The position numbers and the translations under genes were made by a program. This document shows positions 7,783 through 16,604 of a stretch of 45,238 bases of DNA, piece after piece (the stretch's first letter is position 1; every line of letters starts with the position of its first letter). Source of the stretch: Planctomycetia bacterium (GTDB lineage: Bacteria; Planctomycetota; Phycisphaerae; Phycisphaerales; SM1A02); the NCBI GenBank assembly GCA_005792145.1, contig SXSS01000085.1, positions 1 to 45,238 on the forward strand, given 5' to 3'. The notes beneath the pieces are model-generated. The model was not told where the DNA came from. It was given only the letters and a program-made list of their open reading frames with translations, and made no database searches.

Positions 7783-9477
7783 ATGACGACCGCATCACAT
7801 CCTCACGCCGTTCCCGATGAAGTGCGCCGCACATTGGGATCTCAAGTTCATTCGTGGATCGTCACAGTTGATCACAAACGACTTGGAATGATGTATGTCG
7901 GATTTGGGTTGCTCTTTTTCGTCATTGGAGGAATCGAAGCGGCGTTGATGCGATCACAACTCGCGCAGGCAGCTGGCAAGATCATTGATCCAGCCACATT
8001 CAATCAACTCTTCACGATGCACGGAACGACGATGGTCTTCTTGGTGGGAATGCCCATCTTGCTTGGCATGGGAAATTATTTGATCCCGCTGATGGTTGGT
8101 GCACGAGATATGGCGTTTCCGCGGTTGAATGCATTCGGTCTGTGGCTTTTTGTTTTCGGGGCATGCCTTCTTTATTACTCCTATATTGGAGCGCAAGGTC
8201 TCTATGGAACTTCGGCGGCGCCCGATGTTGGATGGTTCGCTTATGCACCTTTGACATCGAAAACATTTTCGCCTGGAAATTCGACGGACTATTGGATTCT
8301 TGGAATCTTGATCAGCGGGCTGGGGAGCATCACGACTGCGATCAATCTTGTTGCCACGATCTTGGTCATGCGCTGTCCAGGAATGACCTTGATGCGAATG
8401 CCTCTTCTTTGCTGGATGATGTTGATCACGGGAATTCTGGTGATTATCGCGATTCCCGTTCTGACTGGCGCGCAAGCAATGTTGCTCTTGGACCGCTATT
8501 TGGGCGCTCATTTCTTTGACACGCAAAATGGTGGATCGGCAGTGCTTTGGCAGCATCTCTTCTGGTTCTTTGGACATCCAGAGGTGTACATCTTGGTGTT
8601 GCCTGCGTTTGGATTTCTCAACGAAATTATTCCCGTCTTCAGCCGCAAAGTCATCTTTGGATATGCGTTGATGGTCGCGGCGACAGTTGCCATTGGTTTT
8701 ATTTCCCTCAGTGTCTGGGCGCATCACATGTTTTCAATTGGAATGTCGCCTGAATTGAATTCGTTTTTCGCGGCCACGACATTTCTGATCGCCGTTCCAA
8801 CTGGGATCAAGATATTCACTTGGTTGGGAACGATGGTCGGTGGACGAATCATCTTCGCGACGCCGATGCTTTTCGCCACAGGGTTCATCGCGATGTTCAC
8901 CTTCGGCGGATTGACCGGCGTGATGTTGGCGGTCGTGCCATTCGACTGGCAATTGTCGGATAGTTATTTCGTCGTCGCGCATTTTCACTATGTGCTCTTC
9001 GGCGGAACGGTCTTTGGAATTTTCGCCGGTGTCTTTTATTGGTTCCCCAAGGCAACTGGCCGAATGCTCTCAGAAAGACTTGGGAAATGGTTCTTTTGGC
9101 TCTTATTCTTCGGATTCAATCTGACATTCCTGCCGATGCACATTTCAGGAATTCTGGGAATGCCTCGAAGAATCTATATGTATCAACCAGACCGCGGGCT
9201 TGAATTGTGGAACATGCTTTCTTCGATCGGTGTTCTCTTTCAGGGAATCGCAGTTTCGTTTTTCATCTGGAACATCATCACTTCGCTTCGCAAAGGCAAG
9301 ATTGCTGGCAACAATCCGTGGAACGCTTGGACGCTCGAATGGGCAACTTCCAGTCCACCTCCGGAATGGAATTTTGATCAAGTGCCGACTGTTGGTTCTG
9401 CGCGACCACTGTGGGATCTTGCCAATCCACACGATCCTGATTCGCGGCACGAGACTGAAGGCGAGGGGAACAAATGA
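7783..9477 (+). CDS. coxA: Cytochrome c oxidase subunit I, A1 type (564 aa)
   Basis: Catalytic subunit that reduces O2 to water at the haem a3-CuB centre and pumps protons. About twelve membrane helices. Ligands are in place: His80 and His402 (haem a), His265, His314 and His315 (CuB), His400 (haem a3). The GHPEVY motif (264-269) has the proton-channel Glu267 and cross-linked Tyr269 that define family A1. A hydrophilic C-terminal tail of about 60 residues carries WEWxxxSPPP-like sequence common in caa3 oxidases. It starts six bases after the coxB stop, and its stop overlaps the coxC start (ATGA). Confidence 0.98.
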   Translation: MTTASHPHAVPDEVRRTLGSQVHSWIVTVDHKRLGMMYVGFGLLFFVIGGIEAALMRSQLAQAAGKIIDPATFNQLFTMHGTTMVFLVGMPILLGMGNYLIPLMVGARDMAFPRLNAFGLWLFVFGACLLYYSYIGAQGLYGTSAAPDVGWFAYAPLTSKTFSPGNSTDYWILGILISGLGSITTAINLVATILVMRCPGMTLMRMPLLCWMMLITGILVIIAIPVLTGAQAMLLLDRYLGAHFFDTQNGGSAVLWQHLFWFFGHPEVYILVLPAFGFLNEIIPVFSRKVIFGYALMVAATVAIGFISLSVWAHHMFSIGMSPELNSFFAATTFLIAVPTGIKIFTWLGTMVGGRIIFATPMLFATGFIAMFTFGGLTGVMLAVVPFDWQLSDSYFVVAHFHYVLFGGTVFGIFAGVFYWFPKATGRMLSERLGKWFFWLLFFGFNLTFLPMHISGILGMPRRIYMYQPDRGLELWNMLSSIGVLFQGIAVSFFIWNIITSLRKGKIAGNNPWNAWTLEWATSSPPPEWNFDQVPTVGSARPLWDLANPHDPDSRHETEGEGNK

Positions 9478-10070
9478 GCGTTGCATCTACGACACTATCT
9501 CTTCCAAAGCAGTGGCAACCATCACGCGGAAAGGTCGGCATGATCTGCTTGATCGCTGCCGAAAGTTGCATCTTCTTGACATTTGTTGTCGCGTATCTTT
9601 TTTATATAGGCAAAAGTGCGACGGGGCCTCAGCCGAAAGATGTGATTGAAATGCCTTTGGTGATCGTCAATTCGATCGCGCTCATATCAAGCTCTTTCAC
9701 AGTTGTCTTCGCAGTCAAATCCCTTGAACGCCAGAGAAAAAGCGCATTTCTGGGATGGCTGGCTTTGACCATTGTGCTTGGTCTTTGGTTTGTCGGAGGA
9801 ACCGCATCTGAGTGGAAGGGGATGATGGAAGAAGATGGCCTGTACATCGGGACCAATCTCTTTGGAACAACTTTCTATTCACTCGTTGGTTTGCATCTAC
9901 TTCATGTTCTCGTTGGTCTGACAATGCTTGGGATTGTGTTGATCCTTGGTGCGTTGGGCTTTGTGAAAGTTCGGCACGCGCACTCCTTCGACATGCTGAG
10001 TTGGTATTGGCATTTCGTGGATGCAGTGTGGATTATTGTTTTTACCACCGTGTATGTGATTGGACGTTGA
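9474..10070 (+). CDS. coxC: Cytochrome c oxidase subunit III (198 aa)
   Basis: Integral membrane subunit that stabilises the oxidase core. It has five hydrophobic segments, LIAAESCIFLTFVVAYLF near the N-terminus, GTTFYSLVGLHLLHVLVG in the middle and SWYWHFVDAVWIIVF near the end, all characteristic. At 198 residues it is the short five-helix form found in many bacterial caa3 and bo3 enzymes. The start is well supported: GAGG lies about eight bases upstream of an ATG that overlaps the coxA stop by four bases. Confidence 0.95.
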   Translation: MSVASTTLSLPKQWQPSRGKVGMICLIAAESCIFLTFVVAYLFYIGKSATGPQPKDVIEMPLVIVNSIALISSSFTVVFAVKSLERQRKSAFLGWLALTIVLGLWFVGGTASEWKGMMEEDGLYIGTNLFGTTFYSLVGLHLLHVLVGLTMLGIVLILGALGFVKVRHAHSFDMLSWYWHFVDAVWIIVFTTVYVIGR

Positions 10071-10090
10071 CCAAGAATCAAGATGCACCT

Positions 10091-10933
10091 ATGAACAAGA
10101 ACGAAGCAAATCATCAAAGTGAAAGCGCGAGTGGCGGCAGGATTGAAACCCCGTACAGTCGTGCGATTCCCGAACCGACTTCGGGACCAATCGTCACAGC
10201 ATTCGGCGTGGCATTTCTTGGTGCGAGCATGGTGACCGATTACTGGGTCTTAGCGGTCGGTATCATTGTTGTAATTTTTGGAATGGTTGTCTGGTTCAGA
10301 GACATTTTTCCTGATGAATGTCTCGAGGAAATCCCGTCAGAACTTTTGGCAAAGACGGGACCCAATTATGCAATCGCTGGCGAGGGAGAAAAGGTGGAAA
10401 GACCGCTTTTTCCAGCGGAAGTTCATCCATATCGCTCGGGAGTCGTCGGAGGACTTGTCGGTGGAGTGGCGATGGCGATCGTGGCGTGCACCTGGGGAAT
10501 CGTCAAGCACGGAAGCGTTTGGTTGCCAATCAATCTTCTCACCGGCGCAGTCCTGCCTGAAGTGGGAGATGCGGACCTTGCAACGCTCGAGGTCATCCAT
10601 CCTGGTTGGTTTGCAATTGCAATTTTCATTCATCTTGCAATGTCTGTTGCCGTTGGATCGCTGTACACCACTGCTCTTCCGATGATGCCTCGACGACCGA
10701 TCTTTGCTGGCGGAGTTCTTGTCCCCGTTATCGTGACCGGTTTGGTCTGGGCGACACTTGGAGTCGTGAATCCAGCGCTTGAAAAATATATTTCTTGGCC
10801 ATGGTTTATTGGAAGTCAGTTTGCATTTGGAATCGCTTGCGGTTGGTGGGTCAGTCGCGGAGAAATGGTCTCGACAATGACAAACAAGACACTTGCTCAG
10901 CGACTTCGAATCGAGCGGGGAGGCAACAAGTGA
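10091..10933 (+). CDS. Unrecognised membrane protein of the respiratory operon (280 aa)
   Basis: I do not recognise the family with confidence. After a polar N-terminus there are two close hydrophobic segments (about 35-52 and 54-68) followed by WFRDIFPDE, a layout reminiscent of small subunit IV-type proteins of bacterial oxidases. A linker with VERPLFPAEVHPYRSG leads to four more segments (about 115-140, 176-196, 206-228 and 238-256). No haem or metal motif is evident. It sits between subunit III and the cytochrome c genes and its stop overlaps the next start, so a structural or assembly role in the oxidase or supercomplex is likely. The frame is open upstream, but the first 93 codons there are the coxC shadow; the ATG at 10091 is the first sensible start. 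Confidence 0.85.
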   Translation: MNKNEANHQSESASGGRIETPYSRAIPEPTSGPIVTAFGVAFLGASMVTDYWVLAVGIIVVIFGMVVWFRDIFPDECLEEIPSELLAKTGPNYAIAGEGEKVERPLFPAEVHPYRSGVVGGLVGGVAMAIVACTWGIVKHGSVWLPINLLTGAVLPEVGDADLATLEVIHPGWFAIAIFIHLAMSVAVGSLYTTALPMMPRRPIFAGGVLVPVIVTGLVWATLGVVNPALEKYISWPWFIGSQFAFGIACGWWVSRGEMVSTMTNKTLAQRLRIERGGNK

Positions 10934-11631
10934 TAATGCTGCGAATTCCAAATTTCTTTTCTTGCTTGTTGATTTTTGCTTCCATTGGGTGTGATCGAAT
11001 GCCAGGAAAACCAACGGTGGCGACTCCTGTCGCGATTGGATCATCAGCCTGGACTCAATCGACTTTTGATACAAATTGCCGAGGCTGTCATTCCCAGGGT
11101 GCTGAAGGCGCGGCAATTCCGCTGATTGATGCTGGATATTGGAAAGTTGCCACTGATGCGCAAGTGATTCAAGTCATCTCTCATGGTCAAGGAGTTTTGA
11201 TGCCGAGTTACTTGGAATCCAATGGTGGACCGATGAGCGCGGAACAAATTGCCGCGTTCGTGAAAGGGATGAGATCTTTGTGGGGGGCAGGCTCTCCTGG
11301 CGGTCAAGGCGGAATTTCTGATGTGGTCGTTGCCGGAAATGCTGACGCTGGAGCGCACGTCTTCGCTTCCGCGTGTGCATCGTGCCACGCCGCTGGAGGT
11401 TCAGCAGGAAGTGTGACCGACCCGATGTATCTGAAATTGATTTCCAACCAAGGCTTGTGGAGCGCTATTGTTTATGGCCGCGCAGCACTCGCAAGTCCAG
11501 CATGGAATGAACCAATGCCCAATCATCCAAATGGTTTAACTCCAACGGAAGTTGCGGATGTAGTCAGTTGGATTGCGCAAGCGAGACCAGTTTCCCCAGC
11601 GAATAATCAGAATGCGAGTAATGCGAAATGA
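10930..11631 (+). CDS. Dihaem c-type cytochrome lipoprotein (233 aa)
   Basis: Probable electron carrier between the Rieske/cytochrome b module and the oxidase. The N-terminus is a hydrophobic leader ending in SIGC, an imperfect lipobox, so it is likely anchored to the outer face of the membrane. Two class I haem sites follow, CRGCH (about 50-54) and CASCH (about 149-153), each with a downstream Met candidate (VLMPSYL, NEPMPNH). I chose the GTG at 10930 because GGAGG lies six bases before it and it overlaps the previous stop by four bases; the ATG at 10936 is the alternative and loses two residues. Confidence 0.9.
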   Translation: MIMLRIPNFFSCLLIFASIGCDRMPGKPTVATPVAIGSSAWTQSTFDTNCRGCHSQGAEGAAIPLIDAGYWKVATDAQVIQVISHGQGVLMPSYLESNGGPMSAEQIAAFVKGMRSLWGAGSPGGQGGISDVVVAGNADAGAHVFASACASCHAAGGSAGSVTDPMYLKLISNQGLWSAIVYGRAALASPAWNEPMPNHPNGLTPTEVADVVSWIAQARPVSPANNQNASNAK

Positions 11632-12212
11632 GTGACAATACGAATGGTGAAACGAAGAAAGAAGGATGCGTTGGCTGCGGTTGCGGAGGTGGCGGTGGTG
11701 GAAGTCTTCCTCCCGTTGCCGCACAAGACGCGCGGCGCGGATTCATGTTCAAGTTTGGCGCTGGATTGCTGGGAATAGGCGGTGCTCTTGCGGCAGTGCC
11801 AATCGTTGGATACATCATTGGCCCAGCTCGAAGCCGATATCGAAATGAATGGGTCGATCTGGGTGCAACCACGCTTTTCCCATCGGGACAAACTCGTTTC
11901 GCTACATTTCTCAATCCAATTCGACAGCCGACCGATGGTGATGCTGCGAAAACCGCATGCTGGGTTCGCTGTGTAGAAACTGGAAAGTTTCAAGTTTTCG
12001 CTATCAACTGCGCACACTTGGGATGTCCTGTTCGCTGGTTCGAGCAATCCAAACTTTTCATGTGCCCCTGTCACGGAGGGGTGTATTACCAAGATGGCAG
12101 TCGTGCCGCGGGTCCGCCGCCGCGTGGACTCTTTGAATACAAATGGAAAGTTGAAGGCGGAAAACTCTTGATCGACGCTGGACGATTGCCGGGCTTGGAA
12201 GAATCAGTATGA
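11628..12212 (+). CDS. Rieske [2Fe-2S] protein (194 aa)
   Basis: Iron-sulfur subunit of a quinol:cytochrome c oxidoreductase. The cluster boxes are complete: C128-A-H130-L-G-C133 and C146-P-C148-H149-G-G, with C133/C148 as the usual disulfide pair. A Tat-like signal, ARRGFMFKFG, precedes one membrane helix (about 45-65), as usual for Rieske proteins. Before it lies an odd Gly/Cys cluster (GCVGCGCGG, residues 13-21) on the cytoplasmic side. The start overlaps the previous stop and the stop overlaps the cytochrome b start (ATGA both times). Confidence 0.95.
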   Translation: MSDNTNGETKKEGCVGCGCGGGGGGSLPPVAAQDARRGFMFKFGAGLLGIGGALAAVPIVGYIIGPARSRYRNEWVDLGATTLFPSGQTRFATFLNPIRQPTDGDAAKTACWVRCVETGKFQVFAINCAHLGCPVRWFEQSKLFMCPCHGGVYYQDGSRAAGPPPRGLFEYKWKVEGGKLLIDAGRLPGLEESV

Positions 12213-13759
12213 ACCGCGATGCAATCATCAAACTTCTCAAGCAACCTGTGCAATGGGTCGAAGAGCGCACTGGTGTCATTGCATTCAGTGCGCCATTACT
12301 TACCCATCATGTTCCTCGCAGCGCGAAATGGTGGTATGTCTTTGGAAGCGCCACTCTGATGTTCTTTACGATTCAGATTGTGACTGGGGTTTGTCTTGGA
12401 ACGATGTATGCCCCAAGCGCTTCAAATGCCTGGGAAAGCCTTCGATATATCGACGAGGAAATTCCTCTTGGTTGGATGTTGCGCGCGCTGCACGGATGGT
12501 CAAGCAGTGCGATGGTTGTGATGATGGCAATCCATATGTTGCAAGTCTTTATGCACGGCTCGTTCAAATATCCGCGCGAACTGAATTGGATCACAGGCGT
12601 CTTCTTGTTGTTGACCGTGCTTGCATTGGCTTTCACAGGACAGGTGATGCGATGGGATCAAGATGCTTATTGGGGGCTTGGAATTGGCGCGGCAATCGTT
12701 GACCGCGTTCCAGTCTTCGGAGATCAAATGCGTGCGCTGATGTTGGGTGGACCAATCATCGGCGGTGAAACTCTCAATCGATTCTTCGCCCTGCATGTTT
12801 TCATTCTTCCAGGAGCTGCGATTGGACTTGTAGGAATCCACATGACACTGATTATGAAGAACGGGATCAGCGAAATGCCCAAGCCCGGCGAGATCGTGGT
12901 TCCTTCGACATATCGCAAAGAATTCGAAGAGCGGATGCATAAAACAGGCGTGCCTTTCTTTCCTGATGCGGCTCAGCGCGACATGGTTTTCTGCGGAGTT
13001 TGTCTGATTCTGCTGGTGTTTTTGGCCGCGTATTACGGTCCATTTGGTCCAGGCGGAATGCCAGATCCCACATTGATCAATACAAATCCACGACCTGATT
13101 ATCCATTCATGTGGATCTTCGGCGCGGTCAGTCTTCTGCCACCTGCATCCGAGACTGCCATCATGCTGATTTCACCTGTTATTGGAATTGCCATCTTGGT
13201 TGCAGTTCCATTTCTTTCAAACTCTGGTGAGCGTGCTCCGAGTCGTCGGCCTGGAATGATGCTGCTAGCGGTCTTTGTTGTGATGGCAATCGTCGCATTG
13301 ACATGGGAGGGAGTCACAAGCCCTTGGTCGCCAGTGATGAATGGTTGGTCTGCGCTGCCAACTCCAACGCAGTTTGTGAAGGGTCGCACGCCTTTACAAA
13401 TGCAAGGTGCGGTTGTCTTTCAATACGCTCAGTGCCGCAACTGTCATGAACTTGGTGGATTCGGCGGCAAGCGCGGTCCAGCGCTTGATGAGATCGCAAC
13501 TCGCATGTCGCCTGATCAGATCGTGCGACAAGTTCAGCAAGGTGGGGGCAACATGCCTGCGTTTGGCAAGAATCTCAATAGTGCTCAAATGACTGCAATT
13601 GTGGACTTTCTCAGCACGCTCCGCCCAGCAAATGAGCCGGACTCGACCATTCCCGGCGCACAATTGCCACTTCCAATCAAGTCGCCCCTGACACTGAATG
13701 AACCCTTCACTGGAACAGGAGTGCCAGCGGAAATTGCAACTGGAGCTTCATCGCGCTGA
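12209..13759 (+). CDS. Cytochrome b with fused C-terminal haem c domain (516 aa)
   Basis: Membrane core of the quinol-oxidising complex. The b-haem ligand pairs are His95/His109 and His196/His211; the 15-residue step of the second pair is the b6f-type spacing. About nine helices span residues 40-370. The position of the Qo-site PEWY motif reads RPDYPFMW (295-302). After the last helix comes a class I cytochrome c domain, CRNCH (409-413) with Met449 as probable axial ligand, and a Pro-rich tail. Fusions of cytochrome b to haem c are known in several phyla, where they replace cytochrome c1. The stop (CTGA) appears to overlap the start of the next gene. Confidence 0.95.
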   Translation: MNRDAIIKLLKQPVQWVEERTGVIAFSAPLLTHHVPRSAKWWYVFGSATLMFFTIQIVTGVCLGTMYAPSASNAWESLRYIDEEIPLGWMLRALHGWSSSAMVVMMAIHMLQVFMHGSFKYPRELNWITGVFLLLTVLALAFTGQVMRWDQDAYWGLGIGAAIVDRVPVFGDQMRALMLGGPIIGGETLNRFFALHVFILPGAAIGLVGIHMTLIMKNGISEMPKPGEIVVPSTYRKEFEERMHKTGVPFFPDAAQRDMVFCGVCLILLVFLAAYYGPFGPGGMPDPTLINTNPRPDYPFMWIFGAVSLLPPASETAIMLISPVIGIAILVAVPFLSNSGERAPSRRPGMMLLAVFVVMAIVALTWEGVTSPWSPVMNGWSALPTPTQFVKGRTPLQMQGAVVFQYAQCRNCHELGGFGGKRGPALDEIATRMSPDQIVRQVQQGGGNMPAFGKNLNSAQMTAIVDFLSTLRPANEPDSTIPGAQLPLPIKSPLTLNEPFTGTGVPAEIATGASSR

Positions 13760-16053
13760 GCGCGGCCGCAGCCATTTTCAGTAGTTGGAACATCGACCCA
13801 TGGTTGGTCGTTGCAATCGCATTGGCCTCAATCTTGTATGTGCGCGGTGTGCGAGGAATCGTTGGGCGAGTCCGCGGTTTCCCAACTTGGAGACCAAAGT
13901 GTTTTGCAGCGGGAATGATTGTTCTTTTTCTCTCGCTTGCATCTCCGATTGATTCGATCGGTCACTTGTTGTTATGGGTGCACATGGTTCAGCACTGGTT
14001 GTTGATCATGATCGCTGCGCCTTTGATTCTCTTGGGTTCGCCAGGAATCCCCTTGCTTCGAGGATTGCCCAAGGTAGTGCGAAGAGAAGCGCTTGGACCA
14101 TTTCTTGCAAGTCCTTTCGTGCGTCGATGTCTCGCGCTGTTGTTGAACCCATTCACTGGTTGGATTGCATTCGCACTTGTGAATTGGGGTTGGCACTATC
14201 CAACTTTTTACGGCGCAGCACTGCAATCAAATCTGGTTCACCGATTCGAACACGCCTCGTTTCTTGCAGGTTCGATGCTGTTTTGGTGGCAAATCATCGC
14301 GCCCTGGCCGTGGAAAGCCCGTTGGTCGGATGCAGCTTTGGTTGTCTATCTGCTGGCAGCAGATGTTCAGAACACAATCTTTTCTGCAATCGTCACCTTC
14401 TCGGATTCTGTGCTGTACTCAAACTATCTTGCGACTTCACCAGCGCTTGGCTGGGATGCACTTCGCGATCAGCGAATGGCTGGTGCGTTCATGTGGACCG
14501 CGGGTCAAGTTGTCATGCTGCCGACGGCGATCTTTTTGATCTTGCGTGCATTGAAAATGGTTCGCCCCACTCCATTTATTGCGCGAGAGAGACCATCGAC
14601 CGCCTCGCACATCACAGCACGCTTTGATCTGCTTCGAGTTTCATGGATCGGAGCATTTTTGCGCAAGCGTGCTGCGAGAGAATCGGTTCGATGGACTTTG
14701 GCATTCATTGCGCTGGTCCTTGTTATTGATGGTTTTTTTGGTCCATCAGATGCTCCGTCGAATTTGGCTGGGACACTTCCTTGGACTCACTGGAGAGGCT
14801 TGGTCGTGATAGCACTTTTATTCGGCGGCAATTTTCTCTGCATGTCGTGTCCGTTGATGGCGCCGCGCAATTTGATGCGTCGCTGGTGGCGACCTCGCTT
14901 TCGTTGGCCGACTGCGCTGCGATCCAAATGGTTGGCGGTTGGACTGGTTGCAATCTGGTTGATTTCATATGAGGCCTTTGATCTCTGGTCGAACCCAATG
15001 GCGACTGCATTGATATTTATTGGATATTTCGCTGCCATTCTGCTGATCGACGGACTCTTTCGAGGCGGAAGTTTCTGCAAATGGGTCTGCCCAATTGGGC
15101 AATTTCATATGGCTCAAAGTTTGATTTCCCCACTTTCTGTTTCTGTGCGCGATACTGCGGTGTGTGCAACATGTACTGGACGAGAGTGCATTCGCGGATC
15201 GGATTCTGGCTCCGCGAAATCCGCAAGTGTCGCGTTGAGCATTTCTGTTCCAGGCTGCGAATTAGAAATCTTTCAACCTGCCAAGCGTGGCAATTTGGAT
15301 TGCACATTCTGCTTGGACTGTGTGGATGCTTGTCCGCATGACAACATTGGAATCCTGACGCAATCGCCAAGTGTTGCATTGACCGATCGGCGGTGGGGTT
15401 CGTCGATTGGACGAGTCGCTTCTCGAGTTGATGTCTCTGCTCTGCTTGCACTCTTGACATTCGGTGCATTCGCCAATGCTGCTGGGATGACTGCGCCGTG
15501 GCTTGATCTTGTTGCATCAGTGACAAAGTCATTTGAACTGACATCGTCTGTCGCGGTTGAAGGAGGGATGACAACGATGGCGATTGTCATCCTGCCTGTG
15601 ATCCTGATGTCTTGCGCGGCTTTGATTTCATCACGCATTGGCGGGCGCTCGCTGCGCGAATCGCTCTGTGGCGGCGCACACGCACTGGTTCCCATTGGCG
15701 CATCAATGTGGTGTGTTCATTGGTTTTTTCATCTTGCAACAAGCGCTTCCACAGCGATTCCTGTGATGCAGCGGGCATTCAACGATATTGGTCTTGCCTG
15801 GTTTGGCGAACCAGATTGGGCCGAATCCTGCTGCGGAGCAGTTCCATCCTGGTTGCTTCCTGTCGAACTTCTGTTGCTTCAATCTGGGCTTGTGGTCTCT
15901 GGTTGGATGATCTGGCGGGGAAATACACAGCGAACAGGAGGGCGAGCAATCTTGGCATCAATTCCGTGGTGGACGCTCACACTCATCTTGTGGTTGGTGG
16001 GAGTCTGGATCGTCTTTCAGCCAATGCAAATGCGGGGGACTTCGACGCTATGA
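13756..16053 (+). CDS. CtaG-type oxidase assembly protein fused to a NapH/CcoG-like polyferredoxin (765 aa)
   Basis: Residues 1-265 match the CtaG family of caa3 oxidase assembly proteins: FSSWNIDPW at the N-terminus, SLASPIDSIG, HMVQHWLLIMIAAPL and NWGWHYPTFY, with about seven helices. From about 310 on there are further helices and a NapH/CcoG-like iron-sulfur part: CMSCP, CKWVCPIGQFHM, CATCTGREC, then a full 4Fe-4S motif CTFCLDCVDACP. More helices and a Cys-containing loop (SCCGAVPSW) close the protein. No ATG or GTG precedes the conserved N-terminus; CTG at 13756 overlaps the previous TGA exactly as the operon's other ATGA junctions do, with GGAG ten bases upstream. The TTG at 13804 would cut off the conserved segment. 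I infer roles in copper/haem insertion plus electron supply. Confidence 0.85.
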   Translation: MSAAAAIFSSWNIDPWLVVAIALASILYVRGVRGIVGRVRGFPTWRPKCFAAGMIVLFLSLASPIDSIGHLLLWVHMVQHWLLIMIAAPLILLGSPGIPLLRGLPKVVRREALGPFLASPFVRRCLALLLNPFTGWIAFALVNWGWHYPTFYGAALQSNLVHRFEHASFLAGSMLFWWQIIAPWPWKARWSDAALVVYLLAADVQNTIFSAIVTFSDSVLYSNYLATSPALGWDALRDQRMAGAFMWTAGQVVMLPTAIFLILRALKMVRPTPFIARERPSTASHITARFDLLRVSWIGAFLRKRAARESVRWTLAFIALVLVIDGFFGPSDAPSNLAGTLPWTHWRGLVVIALLFGGNFLCMSCPLMAPRNLMRRWWRPRFRWPTALRSKWLAVGLVAIWLISYEAFDLWSNPMATALIFIGYFAAILLIDGLFRGGSFCKWVCPIGQFHMAQSLISPLSVSVRDTAVCATCTGRECIRGSDSGSAKSASVALSISVPGCELEIFQPAKRGNLDCTFCLDCVDACPHDNIGILTQSPSVALTDRRWGSSIGRVASRVDVSALLALLTFGAFANAAGMTAPWLDLVASVTKSFELTSSVAVEGGMTTMAIVILPVILMSCAALISSRIGGRSLRESLCGGAHALVPIGASMWCVHWFFHLATSASTAIPVMQRAFNDIGLAWFGEPDWAESCCGAVPSWLLPVELLLLQSGLVVSGWMIWRGNTQRTGGRAILASIPWWTLTLILWLVGVWIVFQPMQMRGTSTL

Positions 16054-16604
16054 ACCTGCTTGCTTCCATCAAGTGGATCGCTTGTGGACTTGCGATTTCA
16101 TTCTGCATACAAGCGCACGCGGATGGTGGCGCGGTCGTCGATCGTGGTCGATATGGAGAATATGACGCGACGGTTTTTCTCTCGCCAGTCCCGCCGAGCG
16201 CAGGCGCGATTGATTTTTCTATTTTGCTTTCCCTCAGCGGCGAACCTCAACTGACCGTCCCAGTCCATGTTCGCGCCGAAGGTCCAAATGGTGCGTGGAC
16301 TGAAGCCGTGATGCATGATGCGGAGTCTGGGAATCGACTGCTTCGTGCATGTTCGCTGACGCTGGCAACCTCCGGTGCTTGGAAAATTTTCATCCATGTT
16401 GGCGAAAACACATCGAATTGCCGATCTTTCGATATTTTTGTGAATCCCGCTCCGCCACCATGGCGCGCATCATTGCCGTGGATGGTCCTGTGGATTCCCG
16501 TTGCACTGTTGCTCGTTGCACGAGAAATTCTCGCCGCTAACCAACGTCGGCGTAGAGGCGCTTCGGTTGATTCAAATCGTTTTTCAGCGACTATGCTTCG
16601 ATGA
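16050..16604 (+). CDS. FixH-like membrane-anchored protein (184 aa)
   Basis: It has a signal peptide (about 1-24, ending QAHA), a beta-rich domain of about 110 residues (DYDATVFLSPVPP-like start, then LTVPVHVRAEGPNG) and one C-terminal helix (about 145-163) followed by a basic tail. The layout and position after a CcoG-like domain suggest the FixH/YtkA group involved in oxidase maturation, but sequence similarity is not strong enough to be firm. Both ends overlap neighbours by four bases (ATGA), so it belongs to the operon. Confidence 0.8.
   Translation: MNLLASIKWIACGLAISFCIQAHADGGAVVDRGRYGEYDATVFLSPVPPSAGAIDFSILLSLSGEPQLTVPVHVRAEGPNGAWTEAVMHDAESGNRLLRACSLTLATSGAWKIFIHVGENTSNCRSFDIFVNPAPPPWRASLPWMVLWIPVALLLVAREILAANQRRRRGASVDSNRFSATMLR

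Noticed and set aside
7954-8727. Antisense open frame (257 codons) inside coxA
   Set aside because: Highly charged, Arg/Gln/His-rich product with no motif; coxA on the other strand is unambiguous.
10337-11116. Antisense open frame (259 codons) across the membrane-protein and cytochrome c genes
   Set aside because: Spans a junction of two overlapping real genes and shows no family features.
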